NCBI RefSeq assembly: GCF_037975245.1 | Contig: NC_092568.1 | Location: 6,238,501 to 6,302,500 of the forward strand | DNA from: Apostichopus japonicus | Lineage: Eukaryota; Echinodermata; Holothuroidea; Aspidochirotida; Stichopodidae | DNA length: 64,000 nucleotides | Direction of reading: 5' to 3' | Shown here: one piece after another, positions 1 to 13,300 of the stretch | Position numbering within the stretch: position 1 is the stretch's first letter | Layout of the letters: the number at the start of each line of letters is the position of its first letter | Program-made: the position numbers and the translations under genes | Notes under the pieces: generated by a model | What the model saw: only the letters and a program-made list of their open reading frames with translations | The model's database searches: none | What the model was told of the DNA's origin: nothing

Positions 1-870
1 CTGTAATCAAGAAACCAGAAAAGGTGAAGTATGGGATAGGAGCAGGAATATGAAGAGAAGACCCTGCACAGATCATGCAACAAAGCCACCAGAAAGTTAA
101 GCCCTTTAAAGAGTTCTTCAAATCCTGCAAATTATATACATCTGTAGCCAGGTCACTGACATGGGGGGCAGTGAGTGTTACAGTTGATAGTTATGTGAGG
201 AACAAAATTAGATGCAGGTGTCATGTGTATATGTCAATTATTACTGTTGGTATATGGTCACACATTAATGGGAATCTTTAGATCCACATATTTCACATAC
301 CAAACTTATTCATTAAAAGCTATTAAAATCTAACACCACTTTTTAGTAATCATGAATACAGTTCAGCTTTGTCATATTGTAAGATAAGACACTCAGTAAC
401 AGCTATGTAGAATTAAAATGAAGAGGATGGACTATACAAGCTGCACAAGTCCTATTTGTCAGCTATAAAGGATGAGTCCAAGCACATTTTAATTGCCATT
501 ACAGTGCTTAACTCATGTGGATGAAGTTACTACAACTTTCAGGGATAAGGTTAGGATCACTGATTAAAGCATAAAACACTCATCACTGAATACAACTGGT
601 TTTAAGGTCCATTGGAAATCATACTGACATTTCATTGAGAACAAGAATGACAATGAAGCTGTATTAGTGACAACAAGCTAGATACCTTTCAAATATTAAG
701 GTAAAAACTTGGTATAGCTGCAGATACTGAACAACATAGGAAGGAATGTGATGGAAAAGTCTTGACAATTTGTAAACATGCTAAGAAAGATAGAATAAAG
801 TGCTAACCACTGGCCTAAATTTCATGCAAGAGTCCATGCATGAGATGAGACCACTAAATATTGCCCTCTA
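1..870. other. non-coding, FEZ intron or downstream DNA
   Basis: I see no exon, RNA gene or recognisable transposon here. The short open frame near the left edge has no supporting similarity. Confidence 0.6.
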
Positions 871-875
871 TTTGG

Positions 876-1445
876 CACCTACAGTACATAGCACTTACTG
901 TACAACAACGTCTAACGTACAGTAGCACCTACAGTACATAGCACCCAAAGTAGCACTTACAATAGCATCTATAGTAGTGCCTACATAGCACCTACAGTAG
1001 CACTTACAAGTTACAATAACATCTACAGTACCACTACATAGGACCTACATACCACTCACATTAGCATCTACAATAGCACCAACATCACTTACAATAGAAC
1101 CTACAGAGCATCTACAGTAGCACCTACACAGCACTTACAATAGCACCTACAGAGCACTTAAAGTAGCACCTACAAAACACCCAAAGTAACACGTACAATA
1201 TCATCTATAGTAGTGCCTACATATCACCTAAAGTAGCATCTAAAGTAGCACTTACTTAGCATCTATATAGTGCCCCTACATACCATCTACATACCACTCA
1301 CATTAGCATCTACAGCAGTACCTAAACAGCACTTACAATAGCACCTACAGAGCACCTTAAGTAGCACCTGCAATAGCACCTACATACTGTACCTCAGCAC
1401 TTATAGTAGTGCCTAAATAGCACTTACAATAGCACCTACAGTAAC
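876..1445. repeat. degenerate short tandem repeat, CACCTACAGTAG type
   Basis: About 570 bases are built of variants of a 12-base unit like AGCACCTACAGT, alternating with AGCACTTACAAT, so a 22-24-base higher-order unit is visible in places. It is heavily mutated, hence old. Confidence 0.85.
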
Positions 1446-3477
1446 AGCTATTCTAAGGCCATTACAGATTGGACAACCTCCCTTTGGTCAGCAAATCAGA
1501 GGAATGTTCAACAGCATCTACATATTCACGAGCAAACTGCATTTAGATTAAATCCAGTAATCTGTATGTCTCATTAGTCAATCGACTTGCAAATGTATGT
1601 ATGAAGAAAGAAAATGATGGGTGCAAGACAAACAGAGAGAAATCATCAAAAATAAAAAGGTGAAATGTATACCTGGAGTTCCTGCCATGCAGCATAAACA
1701 ACAAAGGTAAATCAAATTAAATCAAAATCATACAGAAAGAGAAAAGAATAATACAAATACACAAATAAACGGATGATATTAGAGAATATACAGTAATATT
1801 GACAACACAACTCCATCATAGGGAAGTAAGGGCCAATGAAAAAGGGTTATTTGACATTACTCTACAATAGCCTGTGACTGAAGAAGTAATGTAATACACC
1901 TCTGAAATATCTTTTAAACAGTGTGAATGTTCAAGGGTTTCCCAGTGGGCTGAATGTTTCATCGGACAACGAAGCATCATTGACCAGCCAAGAAGACAAA
2001 CAGTATTAAAAGCCTTAAGGTACACTGACCTTAATATCAAAATAATCATCTTTGCTGTTGAGACATACAGTAAAGCTGTACACAGAGTCCAGATTATACA
2101 GTCTTTGCATGATTAGATAAGACTACTCTATCAGATTTGTTATCACTTTTCATCTATTCTGATAGGTTCATCAAACTGACTGTATTTAGAGAACAAACCT
2201 GTTAAGAACTGTGTATTCAAATTTAATGACTTGCTGAAGTGTTGTACTGTAAAACGAAAAGCTTCTTCAGGTATAACACCAGCTCACTAGCTGGACTAGA
2301 GTTTCACAATATTATCTTCTGCTAACATATATGCAAGAGTTTCAACATTCTACTAGTTAAAATCCTATTTTCACTGGCATTTTCCTACAGTACTATAGAT
2401 TACCACACATACAGTATCCTTACTGTACAGGCTTTTGATTGCAGTGTGATAATATTTGCTTGTAATAAGCAGTAAAAGAAGCTTATCTTACAGTAGGTTG
2501 GGAAATGTTGGGAATTCTTTGAACTGGCAAAATAACTGAATAATATGTATATGTAGATGTTCTTAATGCCTACTGGCAGAAATATGCCATTTTGTTTGTT
2601 TTAACTGGCAAATGGTAAGTTAATTACCATAGTTACAGTGTACCTATTTGAATTACAGTATTGCTAGGCTCAGATGCAATGTGTTTGAAGAGTGTACATG
2701 ATTCTCAGAGAGATCTCATCTGAGGATGTTTGATTCAGAGCTGTCAAATGCAAATGAGATTGAGTGAGGCTGGTTTGGGTAGGAATACCTCTACACATTC
2801 AAATTCAAACACTCAATGAATCTCTAGGGTTCTACATGAGAACAACCCTACATCACTGACATACGGAAAGATACATTAACAATTCAACAGCTCATATAAG
2901 TCACCTTTTCCAAGGAAGGTTAGGAAACTTCACTAAAACTCTGTATTTTTAAGGATTAATTACTCTAGGAGCCTATTGGAGGTCTATGTTACAAACGCAC
3001 AGCTGCCAAGAAAAAATAGTTATTCCATTTGAATGACTACTCTTGAACACCACAGACAACGGAAGATGATGATCCTTACTTATTCAATGAATAAATTCAA
3101 CACACCAAACATACAGGCAGGAGTCAGTGACAGCTTTCCATATATAGCGGGGTTTTAGTTCTTACTAATAGCAATCATGAATAAGCAGAGTTAATCATAG
3201 CATGCCACAGATTGGAGCGAGGATTTTATTATTGCTCAGATGCTTGATTAGTACTGACACTGATGCGTGTGATACTACAAATTACTAGCATTGTCAGTCA
3301 GAATATCTATACATCCATGTGTGATGAGTGTACTGCTGATCTGTGTGATGTATTAGGTATTACTATAGCAATGAAATGTCATTACATATACACACATGCT
3401 CGATGAATACTGAATATGTGATAATGTATATTACTAGCAATGCACAGTAACTAGACTATTAGCTCATAGGCCAGTTT
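1446..3477. other. non-coding, no feature seen
   Basis: AT-rich unique-looking DNA. The minus-strand open frame near 1816-2049 has no recognisable similarity or splice context. Confidence 0.55.
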
Positions 3478-4019
3478 GATGAAACTGCTGCTGTGTGTTA
3501 TAATATTACATATTAAAGTACTAACAATGTAATTGAATAACATACATGTTTGATGTGTTCTGATGCTGTGTGTCATAATATTACATATTAAAGTACTAAC
3601 AATGTAATTGAATAACATACATGTTTGATGTGTTCTGATGCTGTGTGTCATAATATTACATATTAAAGTACTAACAATGTAATTGAATAACATACATGTT
3701 TGATGTGTTCTGATGCTGTGTGTCATAATATTACATATTAAAGTACTAACAATGTAATTGAATAACATACATGTTTGATGTGTTCTGATGCTGTGTGTCA
3801 TAATATTACATATTAAAGTACTAACAATGTAATTGAATAACATACATGTTTGATGCGTTCTGATGCTGTGTGTCATAATCATACATATTAAAGTACTAAC
3901 AATGTTATTGAATAACATACATGTTTGATGTGTTCTGATGCTGTGTGTCATAATCATACATATTAAAGTACTAACAATGTAATTGAATAACATACATGTT
4001 TGATGCGTTCTGATGCTGA
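3478..4019. repeat. 75-bp minisatellite, about 7 units
   Basis: The unit is 75 bases (for example TGATGCTGTG recurs at 3561 and 3636) and the inner units are nearly identical. Because 75 is a multiple of 3 and one minus-strand frame lacks stops, a 180-codon open frame with a 25-residue repeat arises; nothing suggests that it is translated. Confidence 0.95.
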
Positions 4020-6520
4020 TTTGTGTGATATTACATTATCTGCTTTTCAACTATGAACTTGTAGAGTGTTTATGCAATAGTTTGTCTTGAAATTCACATT
4101 AAAGTGATTTTTACTCCTTGCCCAAGTTCCTTACCCTTTTTAAATTGTAGGCGAGTTTCTCCAAGATGTACCAGTTATCTTACATGATACATATCCCTAT
4201 TAAACTGCTACATGTTTTTAACATTTTCTTCCATTACACTTCTAGTCTAATGAAGTAATATATCTGAGTGTCAGAGACTACACAGGCAAAGTTACATTGG
4301 GCCTCCAACCCTTAAAAAGCAACTTCAAGATGTTACTTACACACTGCATATGCTGATGGCTGAATAGTTCTACTGAACATTGCTTGCAACTGCCAAAATG
4401 TGAACACAGTCCAATTAATTATTTTGCAAATGCAAAAGGCCCTGTAGAGGGCAACAACTACTATTGTCCAGTGTGTTAGTATTTAACACATTTATAGGGA
4501 CAACAAAGTAACCAGTTGTGAGAAGACAGGTTAGCCAGGAAGCCAAGTAGCTTTACAAATTTATAAACAAAGCTTGTAAAAGAAAGGAAAATTAATCAAT
4601 CTCTCAGCTTCAAGCTTTTTCTGTTGTTGAGACACAAACTATTGCAATTAACTCACATTATTTGTGTGATTACATTGGATATATCTTCCAATTAATCACC
4701 CATGAACTCCGCCAATAACTGCTTTTGTTTTACTTTAAACTGAAATGATTGTGTAACCATGGCAAGTAGTTCAACTGTGTAACAGGATGTTATTAATTAA
4801 TATCATCAACAATAGTGATTTCAAAGTTCAGAGTGCAGTCTGATCAGTAATGAACATTAAGAAACAAAGACAGGTTGAGTATTACCCATGTATGACATCA
4901 CAAATTCTTGCACAATAAACTTATTCCAACCAGGAAGCCAAATGCCTCAGTGAATCCTTGCCAATTATTAAGAATTAGCCACAAGATACAAGAATTTTGA
5001 GAGTTTTGAATGTTCTTATTACTAAAACTGATCAGCAAGAGTCTTTCACCTACTAACGGTATCTACACAGCAAGTATGAACTGCAAGCAAGGTGTGCCGA
5101 AGAATAAGACTAAGTATCATACTACTGACCAATGTTGACACAAAATGACCTTTGACCTCCACAGCAACGTCTACATTAGCTAAAATATGCAGCAAAAAAT
5201 GACTAATCTTAACCTGATATTTGTATTAAAAAAACATTTATAAAATAGTTTGAAACATATTTTGGAGAATAAAACATGAAAGGAAGCTACATATCTGGGT
5301 TTGCATTTTATTGACATTACTTTCAGAAGACTCTGTCATTAGGTAAAATACAACCCATTTCTTTTTCACCCATTCACGTCTTCCTTCTTACAGTATTTAA
5401 ATTTATTGCAGTAGTATAGTTATTTGTCATGAAAAACCTCTTGACAACTTTTCAATGAGCGGCTCAGCGTGGTGGCAAACTTGAAAAGTAATGAAAGCTA
5501 TTCACTAGTGTTGCTTTAAGTGCTGTTCAGCGTCTGTTGACTCTAATCTTATGAATATGTGACAATATTTCAAGTTCTGTAATAACTTAGAGAGATGTAC
5601 ACAGTACACAGTGTACTGCCTCTTCTCTATAGTATGCCACAACCGCATCATGTCTGTACAACATCCTCCTTTGGATCCAAAATGAAATTAAAGACACATT
5701 GCAGGTGTCTGTAATTAAATTTAAAGGAGATCCTGGAAACATTTTGCTCTCTGCCCGAAACAGGGAATGAAGTTCTTATCACTCATTCTCTTCAGTTTCC
5801 AAACATGAGTTCCCCAAGGATAATAACATTCATTCTGATCATTAAATAGTGCAGACCAGAGTAATTAAGGAATGATGGAGCCATGGCATAATTCTCTCTG
5901 GAAATTCAAGCCTTGAAATCTTCCAATTATTCTAAGAAGTTGCAATTCTAGGTCAAAAATTTGGTTCATATTTACGACTCTTTTAAGTCTGAATAAAGAT
6001 TTATATGGGTGAACTTTTAGTTCTTGAAAACAGTAGACCCATACATCAGCCTGACAGAAGATCTTATAGATTCCTACACACATATAATCATCTTCACTTC
6101 TAATGCTTTGCCTCACTTGATACACACCTGCCACAAACAAGAGCTTAGAAGAAGTCACTCATCAATTTTTGTAAATACTCTCAACTTGACAGCCCTACAT
6201 TTGACTTTATTAGTTGCAGACAACAGCAAATTGAAGACTGACTGACTGAGACAAGAAGTATGGAAGTGTGGTGGTAATACTTCTACGAGACAATCATGGA
6301 AGATATGTTACAAAGGGTACTTATCTAAGTAGTTTAGCGTTCCATATATTCAATAGGATAACCCACAGAAAACTCACACTTCTGTAAACAATGCCTAATG
6401 AATGGCCCACAGAGGATCAAACTCAGTTGTAAAACAAGAAACCAAAACTACTCACAGTCCTGAGAATCCAACAGGGAACCACAGCTACCTAGGTGACCAA
6501 TATAACAGAGCCACCCACTG
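4020..6520. other. non-coding, no feature seen
   Basis: AT-rich sequence. I looked for the next FEZ exon (coiled-coil SELNEILEEIE-like or KNSFI-like) on the minus strand and did not find it. Short overlapping open frames on both strands near 5865-6245 are not supported. Confidence 0.5.
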
Positions 6521-6529
6521 AGGAAAATA

Positions 6530-7140
6530 TTAACCCACCTCTGGGAAGAAGACCACCAAGGACCAAACCCACCCCTGGAAGCAGTATGACAGGAAGACCA
6601 CCCAGTACCAAACCCACTTCTGGTTAAGACAACAGAATGACCCACCAAGCACCAAACCCACCAAGGACCAAACCCACCTCTCGAGGCAGGACAACAGAAT
6701 GACCCACCAAGGACCAGACCCACCTCTGGAGGCAGGACAACAGAATGACCCACCAAGGATCAGACCCACCTCTGGAGGCAGGACAACAGAATGACCCACC
6801 AAGGACCAGACCCACCTCTGGAGGCAGGACAACAGAATGACCCACCAAGGATCAGACCCACCTCTGGAGGCAGTACAACAGAATGACCCACCAAGGATCA
6901 AACCCACCCCTGGAAGCAGGACAACAGAAAGACCCACCAAGGATCTGATCCACCTCTTAGGCAGGACAACAGAATGACCCACCAAGGATCAGACCCACCT
7001 CTGGAGGCAGTACAACAGAATGACCCACCAAGGACCAAACCCACCCTGGAAGCAGGACAACAGAATGACCCACCAAGTACCAAACCCACCTCTGGAGGCA
7101 GGACAACAGAATGACCCACTAAGGATCAGACCCACATCTG
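6530..7140. repeat. 46-bp minisatellite, about 13 units, downstream of FEZ exon 3
   Basis: The period is 46 bases (CTCTGG recurs at 6724 and 6770), with short indels. In the sense of FEZ transcription each unit carries a pyrimidine tract ending CCTCCAG closely followed by AGGTGGGT, so it resembles a splice acceptor almost touching a donor. Because 46 is not a multiple of 3, long overlapping open frames appear on the minus strand and are artefacts. Confidence 0.95.
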
Positions 7141-7183
7141 GAAGCATAACCAATAGTATTGTCCCAAATAACATGTAAGTTAC

Positions 7184-7310
7184 CTTGTCCTACGTTGCCT
7201 TCTTCATAGTTTCCAGTTGCTAGTGATCTCTCCCTTAATGCCTGTAACTCTCTAGACATGCTAGACAATCTGTCCTCATCATCTGGGGGCTCGTCAGGGG
7301 AAGTTTCACA
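7184..7310 (-). CDS. FEZ: FEZ coding exon 3
   Basis: The exon has 42 codons plus one base. It begins after a pyrimidine-rich acceptor (TTTCTTCTTTCAG) and ends at CAAG|GTAACT. It encodes SPDEPPDDEDRLSSMSRELQ and then NYEEG, matching the SPDPEDDE, DRLSMLSQEIQ and SYEE series of FEZ2. The next expected block (SVSELNEILEEIE-like) was not found in the 7.2 kb to the left. The donor lies about 45 bases from a 46-bp minisatellite. Confidence 0.88.
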
Positions 7311-10300
7311 CTGAAAGAAGAAACAAATAACAATAAAATCATTAAACATGTGCCATAGGATTTATGTTTCACACCTAAAATAGTCATAACATCACTATTA
7401 GTATCAGAGGACTCCTTCAATAAAGACTGTTTGCATAGAAAACCAAATATCTTACCTATCTTATAAAAGTGCAAAACATCAACAGACTATGATAATTTCT
7501 GTGACATCTATTTCTGGAATAGGCACAAGGTAAATATATAAATGTTAGTTTTAAAAGTTAATTTAGTTGTTAATATAAGTTAGTTAAATAAAAGTTAGTG
7601 AAATATACAAATTAGTCAACTATAAGTTAACTACTTGTTCAATTTTCATGAAGTGACCAAGAATAAAAATTATACAAAACCCTCTGGAATATTATTAAGA
7701 TTTTCTTTCTTTATTCAATAATAGTTTAGTGGTAGATTTAAAATGTTACCGTAAAATGCAATATACTTTGAATATGCTAATCAGCACATCTAAAACAGAC
7801 TAAAAATATATGCCATCAGCAAAATTGGAATAGCAAGATTTATAGTCACAAGAGTTATGAACCCTAACAACCCATAAGCAATACACATTATTGCCCATAT
7901 AAAGCCATTATTGTTACGCAAAGAACATCTAGTCAAATCTGATGTTAATATGAGCATGACCTACTTTCAGTCCCAATGACTATACATGTATCTAATGAAC
8001 CAACATAACAATAATGCTTTCATGACACTGTCTACAGTAGTATGCAATCTCCATACACTTGTTTGTACACAAAACTATATGTGTCCATGGGAGAGATGGG
8101 CTATAGTATGTGCTTGTAGTATATCAGTGCATTACTGTGTCTATGTCAATACTGTATACTTGTAGTTCTGTGGTTATATTATTGTATGTACTTGTAGTTC
8201 TATGGTTATATTACTGTATGTACTTGTAGTTCTGTGGTTATATTATTGTATGTACTTGTAGTTCTATGGTTATATTACTGTATGTACTTGTAGTTCTGTG
8301 GTTATATTATTGTATGTTCTTGTAGTTCTGTGGTTATATTATTGTATGTACTTGTAGTTCTGTGGTTATATTATTGTATGTACTTGTAGTTCTGTGGTTA
8401 TATGATTGTATGTACTTGTAGTTCTATGGTTATATGATTGTATGTACTTGTAGTTCTGTGGTTACATTACTGTATGTACTTGTAGTTCTGTGGTTACATT
8501 ATTGTATGTACTTGTAGTTCTATGGTTATATTACTGTATGTACTTGTAGTTCTGTGGTTATATTATTGTATGTAGTTGTAGTTCTATGGTTATATTATTG
8601 TATGTACTTGTAGTTCTGTGGTTATATTATTGTATGTACTTGTAGTTCTATGGTTATATTATTGTATGTAGTTGTAGTTCTATGGTTATATTATTGTATG
8701 TACTTGTAGTTCTGTGGTTATATTATTGTATGTACTTGTAGTTCTATGGTTATATTATTGAATGTACTTGTAGTTCTGTGGTTATATTATTGTATGTACT
8801 TGTAGTTCTATGGTTATATTACTGTATGTACTTGTAGTTCTGTGGTTATATTATTGTATGCACTTGTAGTTCTATGGTTATATTACTGTATGTACTTGTA
8901 GTTCTATGGTTATATTATTGTATGTACTTGTAGTTCTATGGTTATATTACTGTATATACTTGTAGTTCTATGGTTATATTATTGTATGTACTTGTAGTTC
9001 TATGGTTATTTTACTGTATGTGCTTGTAGTTCTATTGTTATATCAGGGAGTAGCAGAGGTGGAAGAGAGAGAGAAGAGTAGTGGTGGAAGAGCAGAGAGA
9101 AAGAGAAGGGAAAGAGAGAGTGGTTGATCGCTGGGGAGTCGAAAGAACAAACAAGGGACAATGTACACAATACCCTACAGGTGCTACATGGTTTAGCTTG
9201 GTTTATAGTAAACCTAAACCCTGTAGAACTTTTAGGGTGTTTTTCATATTGTCCCTCATATGCTCTTCCGACTCTCCTACTATCAGCCAATTGTCGAGGC
9301 ACACAAAAAGCATCTGAGAAAGGACACCACTGCCCCTGCCACTTTGGTGACTACTCAAGGAGATGTAGACAAGCCAAACTTTAGTGCCTTGAACTGGAAA
9401 TCCTTTGTACTGGAAGGCTAGATATCATCAGTGTTTTTGGTGCATGGGTATGTGTAAGTAGACATCTACATGTCCTTTCTGTGTTATTGGATGAGGTTTC
9501 CATATGGAAGTGTCTTGGTAAATTTTATCGAGGGGTTTGTAATTTCGAATGGGTTGCCAAGATCCATCCCACTTTTTAGTGATAAATAATGAGGATCTGA
9601 AGAGCCTTTCCCAATACAGTACCTCTATGACTGCCTGTTTATCAACACCAAAATCTCCCCCTCTAGCACTACCTTTTGAACAGGATCAGTGGGTGTTGGT
9701 GCAACTCTTCCCCCATCCCTGAAAGGCAGACCAGAGGTAAACTCTATTCTGTATCCCACAGATACTTGCCAATACGTGCACAATACTGATGGGCAAACCA
9801 TCTTAATCAACACATTTGCTCCTAACAAGAAGACCGACGTGAAGTTCATGCCCCAGCGGGCCGCTACGTCATCGACTAGCATCTCTTCCAACTTTCTTTG
9901 CTCTGGGTCTCTGAACTGACAAGATGAAGAACCCTGCGCCACATGCAGCTTCTCGCTTGCCTCCTGGGGAACCGCAAGACACCTGAATAAACTTTTCCGT
10001 GCGACCTATGGAACCTGAATTGCCCTGTCTGCTTTTGCTGGAAAGGATGTCCATCTCTTTTCCCTGCAATGGCTTCGGACTTGTCATATTGATGCATCCA
10101 CCGCCAGCTCCAGAGGCAACGCCACTCCCCCTATGGGGGGGGGCTCCTCCTTCTCCACACTTCTGGGAGTATACTCTTCTGACACTCTTTTGAAACTGAA
10201 TGGGTTGTCTAGTTCGTCCTCCGAGTCTGAGAGCAGGACCGATGCTCTACAGTGCAGGACATCTCCCTCATCAGCCAGGGTCTCTACCTGCTCTGGCTTC

Positions 10301-13300
10301 ACTACCTTGAATATTCAGGGTTTACAGTTTATTGCTCTCAGTGTGTTTTAGTTTGCTAAGCAGATCCAGAAAGACAAATCTGAAACTAGAGGACTCAATA
10401 ATGATATACGAGCACAGAGTAAGTATGTAAACAGACCTCAAGAAAAGCTCTTGAAACTACTCCCCATTTGTCAAGTGTGAAGTAATTCACTCACTTCTGA
10501 TAATGTGAGATTTTAGTCTTCATACAGTTATAGAGATTCAATGTTTATGGAGTACAGAGCCTAAGACAATTCTGACTTACACATGTCACTGTGTAATGTA
10601 CCTAAGTAAATGATCTTTCTTGGCATACTCAAGTTAAACTTAAGCAATCTAAAGCAAGGGAAGTACCAAGTCAAATCCTGTGACAGAATCATGACCATGA
10701 TGACTAAACATAGTTTGTCTCAAACAATTCAAAGACTCCCATTGTCATAGAATGGCGATGCAGGTAGCATGGTTCTATAAAAATCACTGTTGTACCAAGC
10801 TACAGTACAGCAGATCTAAAACATCAACGACAAACTTTAATTTTTTCGATTGGGCAAGGAATTGTAAATACGCATCAAATTTTTATGACTAAGCTTATTT
10901 CATCACATATTATTATATAGGGCTCATCTTGAAACCATTCCCAGCTATATATGGCAACATAAGAAATTTTAAATGCTTTCGATAAAGAGATTCAAACAGA
11001 TAAATGTAGTTAATCAATTCAGACTGGAAGCTATGAAACATATTTATAACATGAAATCAGTACCTTTGTTCATTGTTGAAGTTTGAAAGGCAAAAACAGT
11101 ATTTGTACAGTAACTTATTATTAATGCAAGCAACTTAACCTGACATTAGACCAGCTAGAGCTACAGTGTGAAGGTACTGTACATTTTCATGAAAACCTAG
11201 TTATGCCGTCACTTACTTTGAGAAATCTATTACCTTCTTTGCCAATTCACATTAATGAGAGTAAACAGCAACTACTTCCCAGAGGGAGGAATGTTTGCAA
11301 TGACAGACTTTGCATTCCAGTGTAGGCCAGTGAAGGTAATGAAAAACTGAGGTTTCACTAGCTCTTCTAAATGTCGAACAAAGTGCATTTTCAAGTCTCC
11401 AAAGGCAAATTCTACCCGCCTATAGCGAGGGCATTTATCGAGGCCTAGTAGTTAAATGCTAAAAAGGGGAAATGAACTGTTAGATCTCACAGAAGACAAC
11501 TGCATGGTTGCTACGTGTCAGGTATACTAGTCGTTTCTAAGAGTGGGATTGGATACAACAAGTTGCTGTCTCAAATGAATCTTTGGGAGTCTTTTATTCT
11601 GACAAAAGAAACGAACTGGTTCTCTGGAATGGGTGAGAAGTTAACTTACTTGGAAACAGGAAGCCAGAAGGTAAATGATAAACGTCCAAGAGAAAAGGCT
11701 GAGAATGTAACTGTTAGGTTAAAGTAACTTGGAATTTAACCAAAACTTCAGAATAGAAGACACTGCTACCAAACAAATTGTGTGTAATTATAAGCAACAC
11801 ACTTCTAGAAAGAAATAATTTGACTATTGCTGAATTAACCAACGTCCAAATTTATAATTTACAGTCATTAGGATGAAACTACAGTATAAGCCAATAATGG
11901 AAACCTAAACCAATGGAACGTACATGTTAATGAGCTACTAGAAGAACTGTGACAGAGTTGGACAGAAAACAGCTAGTGTTTAACTTTTGAAATTATTTAC
12001 CTTTAAATGGTTCCCAAGAGTAAAACTAATTCATATTCCATGACAGAGCCTGATTCAATTTTTATGGTTTGTTTAAAACAAGAATTCAAACAATCCAGGG
12101 GCATCACCGATTCACCTTACATTCACCAGATACAAAATGCTCCGACTGTTAACCGATCAAAGCAGATAGGAACTGCCTCGCAGGCCCAGACTCCATCCCA
12201 GTAGGCTTACATGAGGTACTCAAGATATAGTACATTGCCAGATACAAAATGCTCCTGTTAACTGATCTTAGCCGATAGGAACTGCCTCGCAGGCCCAGAC
12301 TCCATCCTAGTAGGCTTACATGAGGTACTCAAGATGTACAATACATTGCCAGATACAAAATGCTCCTGTTAACTGATCATAGCAGATAGGAACTGCCTCG
12401 TAGGCCCAGACTCCATCCTAGAAGGCTTACATGAGGTACTCAAGATGTACAATACATTGCCAGATACAAAATGCTCCTGTTAACTGATCATAGCAGATAG
12501 GAACTGCCTCGCAGGCCCAGACCCCATCCTAGTAGGCTTACATGAGGTACTCAAGATATAGTACATTGCCAGATACAAAATGCTCCTGTTAATATAGCAG
12601 ATATGAACTGCCTCGCAGGCCCAGACTCCATCCCAGCAGGCTAACATGAGGTACTCAAGATGTACAATACATTGCCAGATACAAAATGCTCCTGTTAAAC
12701 TGATCATAGCAGATAGGATCTGCCTCCCAGGCCCAGACTAAAGTCGCCATCTAAGTAGGTTTACATGAGTTACTCAAGATGTACAGTACATTGCCAGTCC
12801 TGTAGTACTGCACATATTACACAAATCAAACACACAAAATATTGTATGGGATGGAAATATTATGACAAGCTTTTGTAATCAGGTAAGGTTTAGAGACTTA
12901 GAATGTACAAGAGGTATGTAATGCCTTGAGTGGCTCTCATACTCACTAAAATATTCTAAGTTCTCTACAGCATGTTTATTATAGACGATATCGTTTTGCA
13001 TTCAGTTCCATTAGTTTCTTAGTGTTTTGTTATGACCTACTTGTGCTCTAACATATATCTGTAAACAGATGTAAAGTTGAGGATATCCAGCCAGAAAGAT
13101 TCCCTCTGCTATTAGGGATGATGATGGTAATGATGACTTTCTACATCGATAGAGAGGAATGTTCAGAGAGATTGACTTTGTACATGGATAGAGAGGAACA
13201 GAGAGATCAGACTGTGTCATGCATACTGTATTCCCAACAACGACTCTTTATATAAAGATGTGAAGACGTCATCACACACTGCCATATAGTTCTCCCTCAG

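Noticed and set aside
3451-3993. A 180-codon minus-strand frame with a 25-residue repeat
   Set aside because: The 75-bp minisatellite is a multiple of three; no flanking coding sequence.
5865-6245. Overlapping frames on both strands as possible FEZ exons
   Set aside because: Neither contains the expected coiled-coil or the conserved C-terminal blocks of FEZ.
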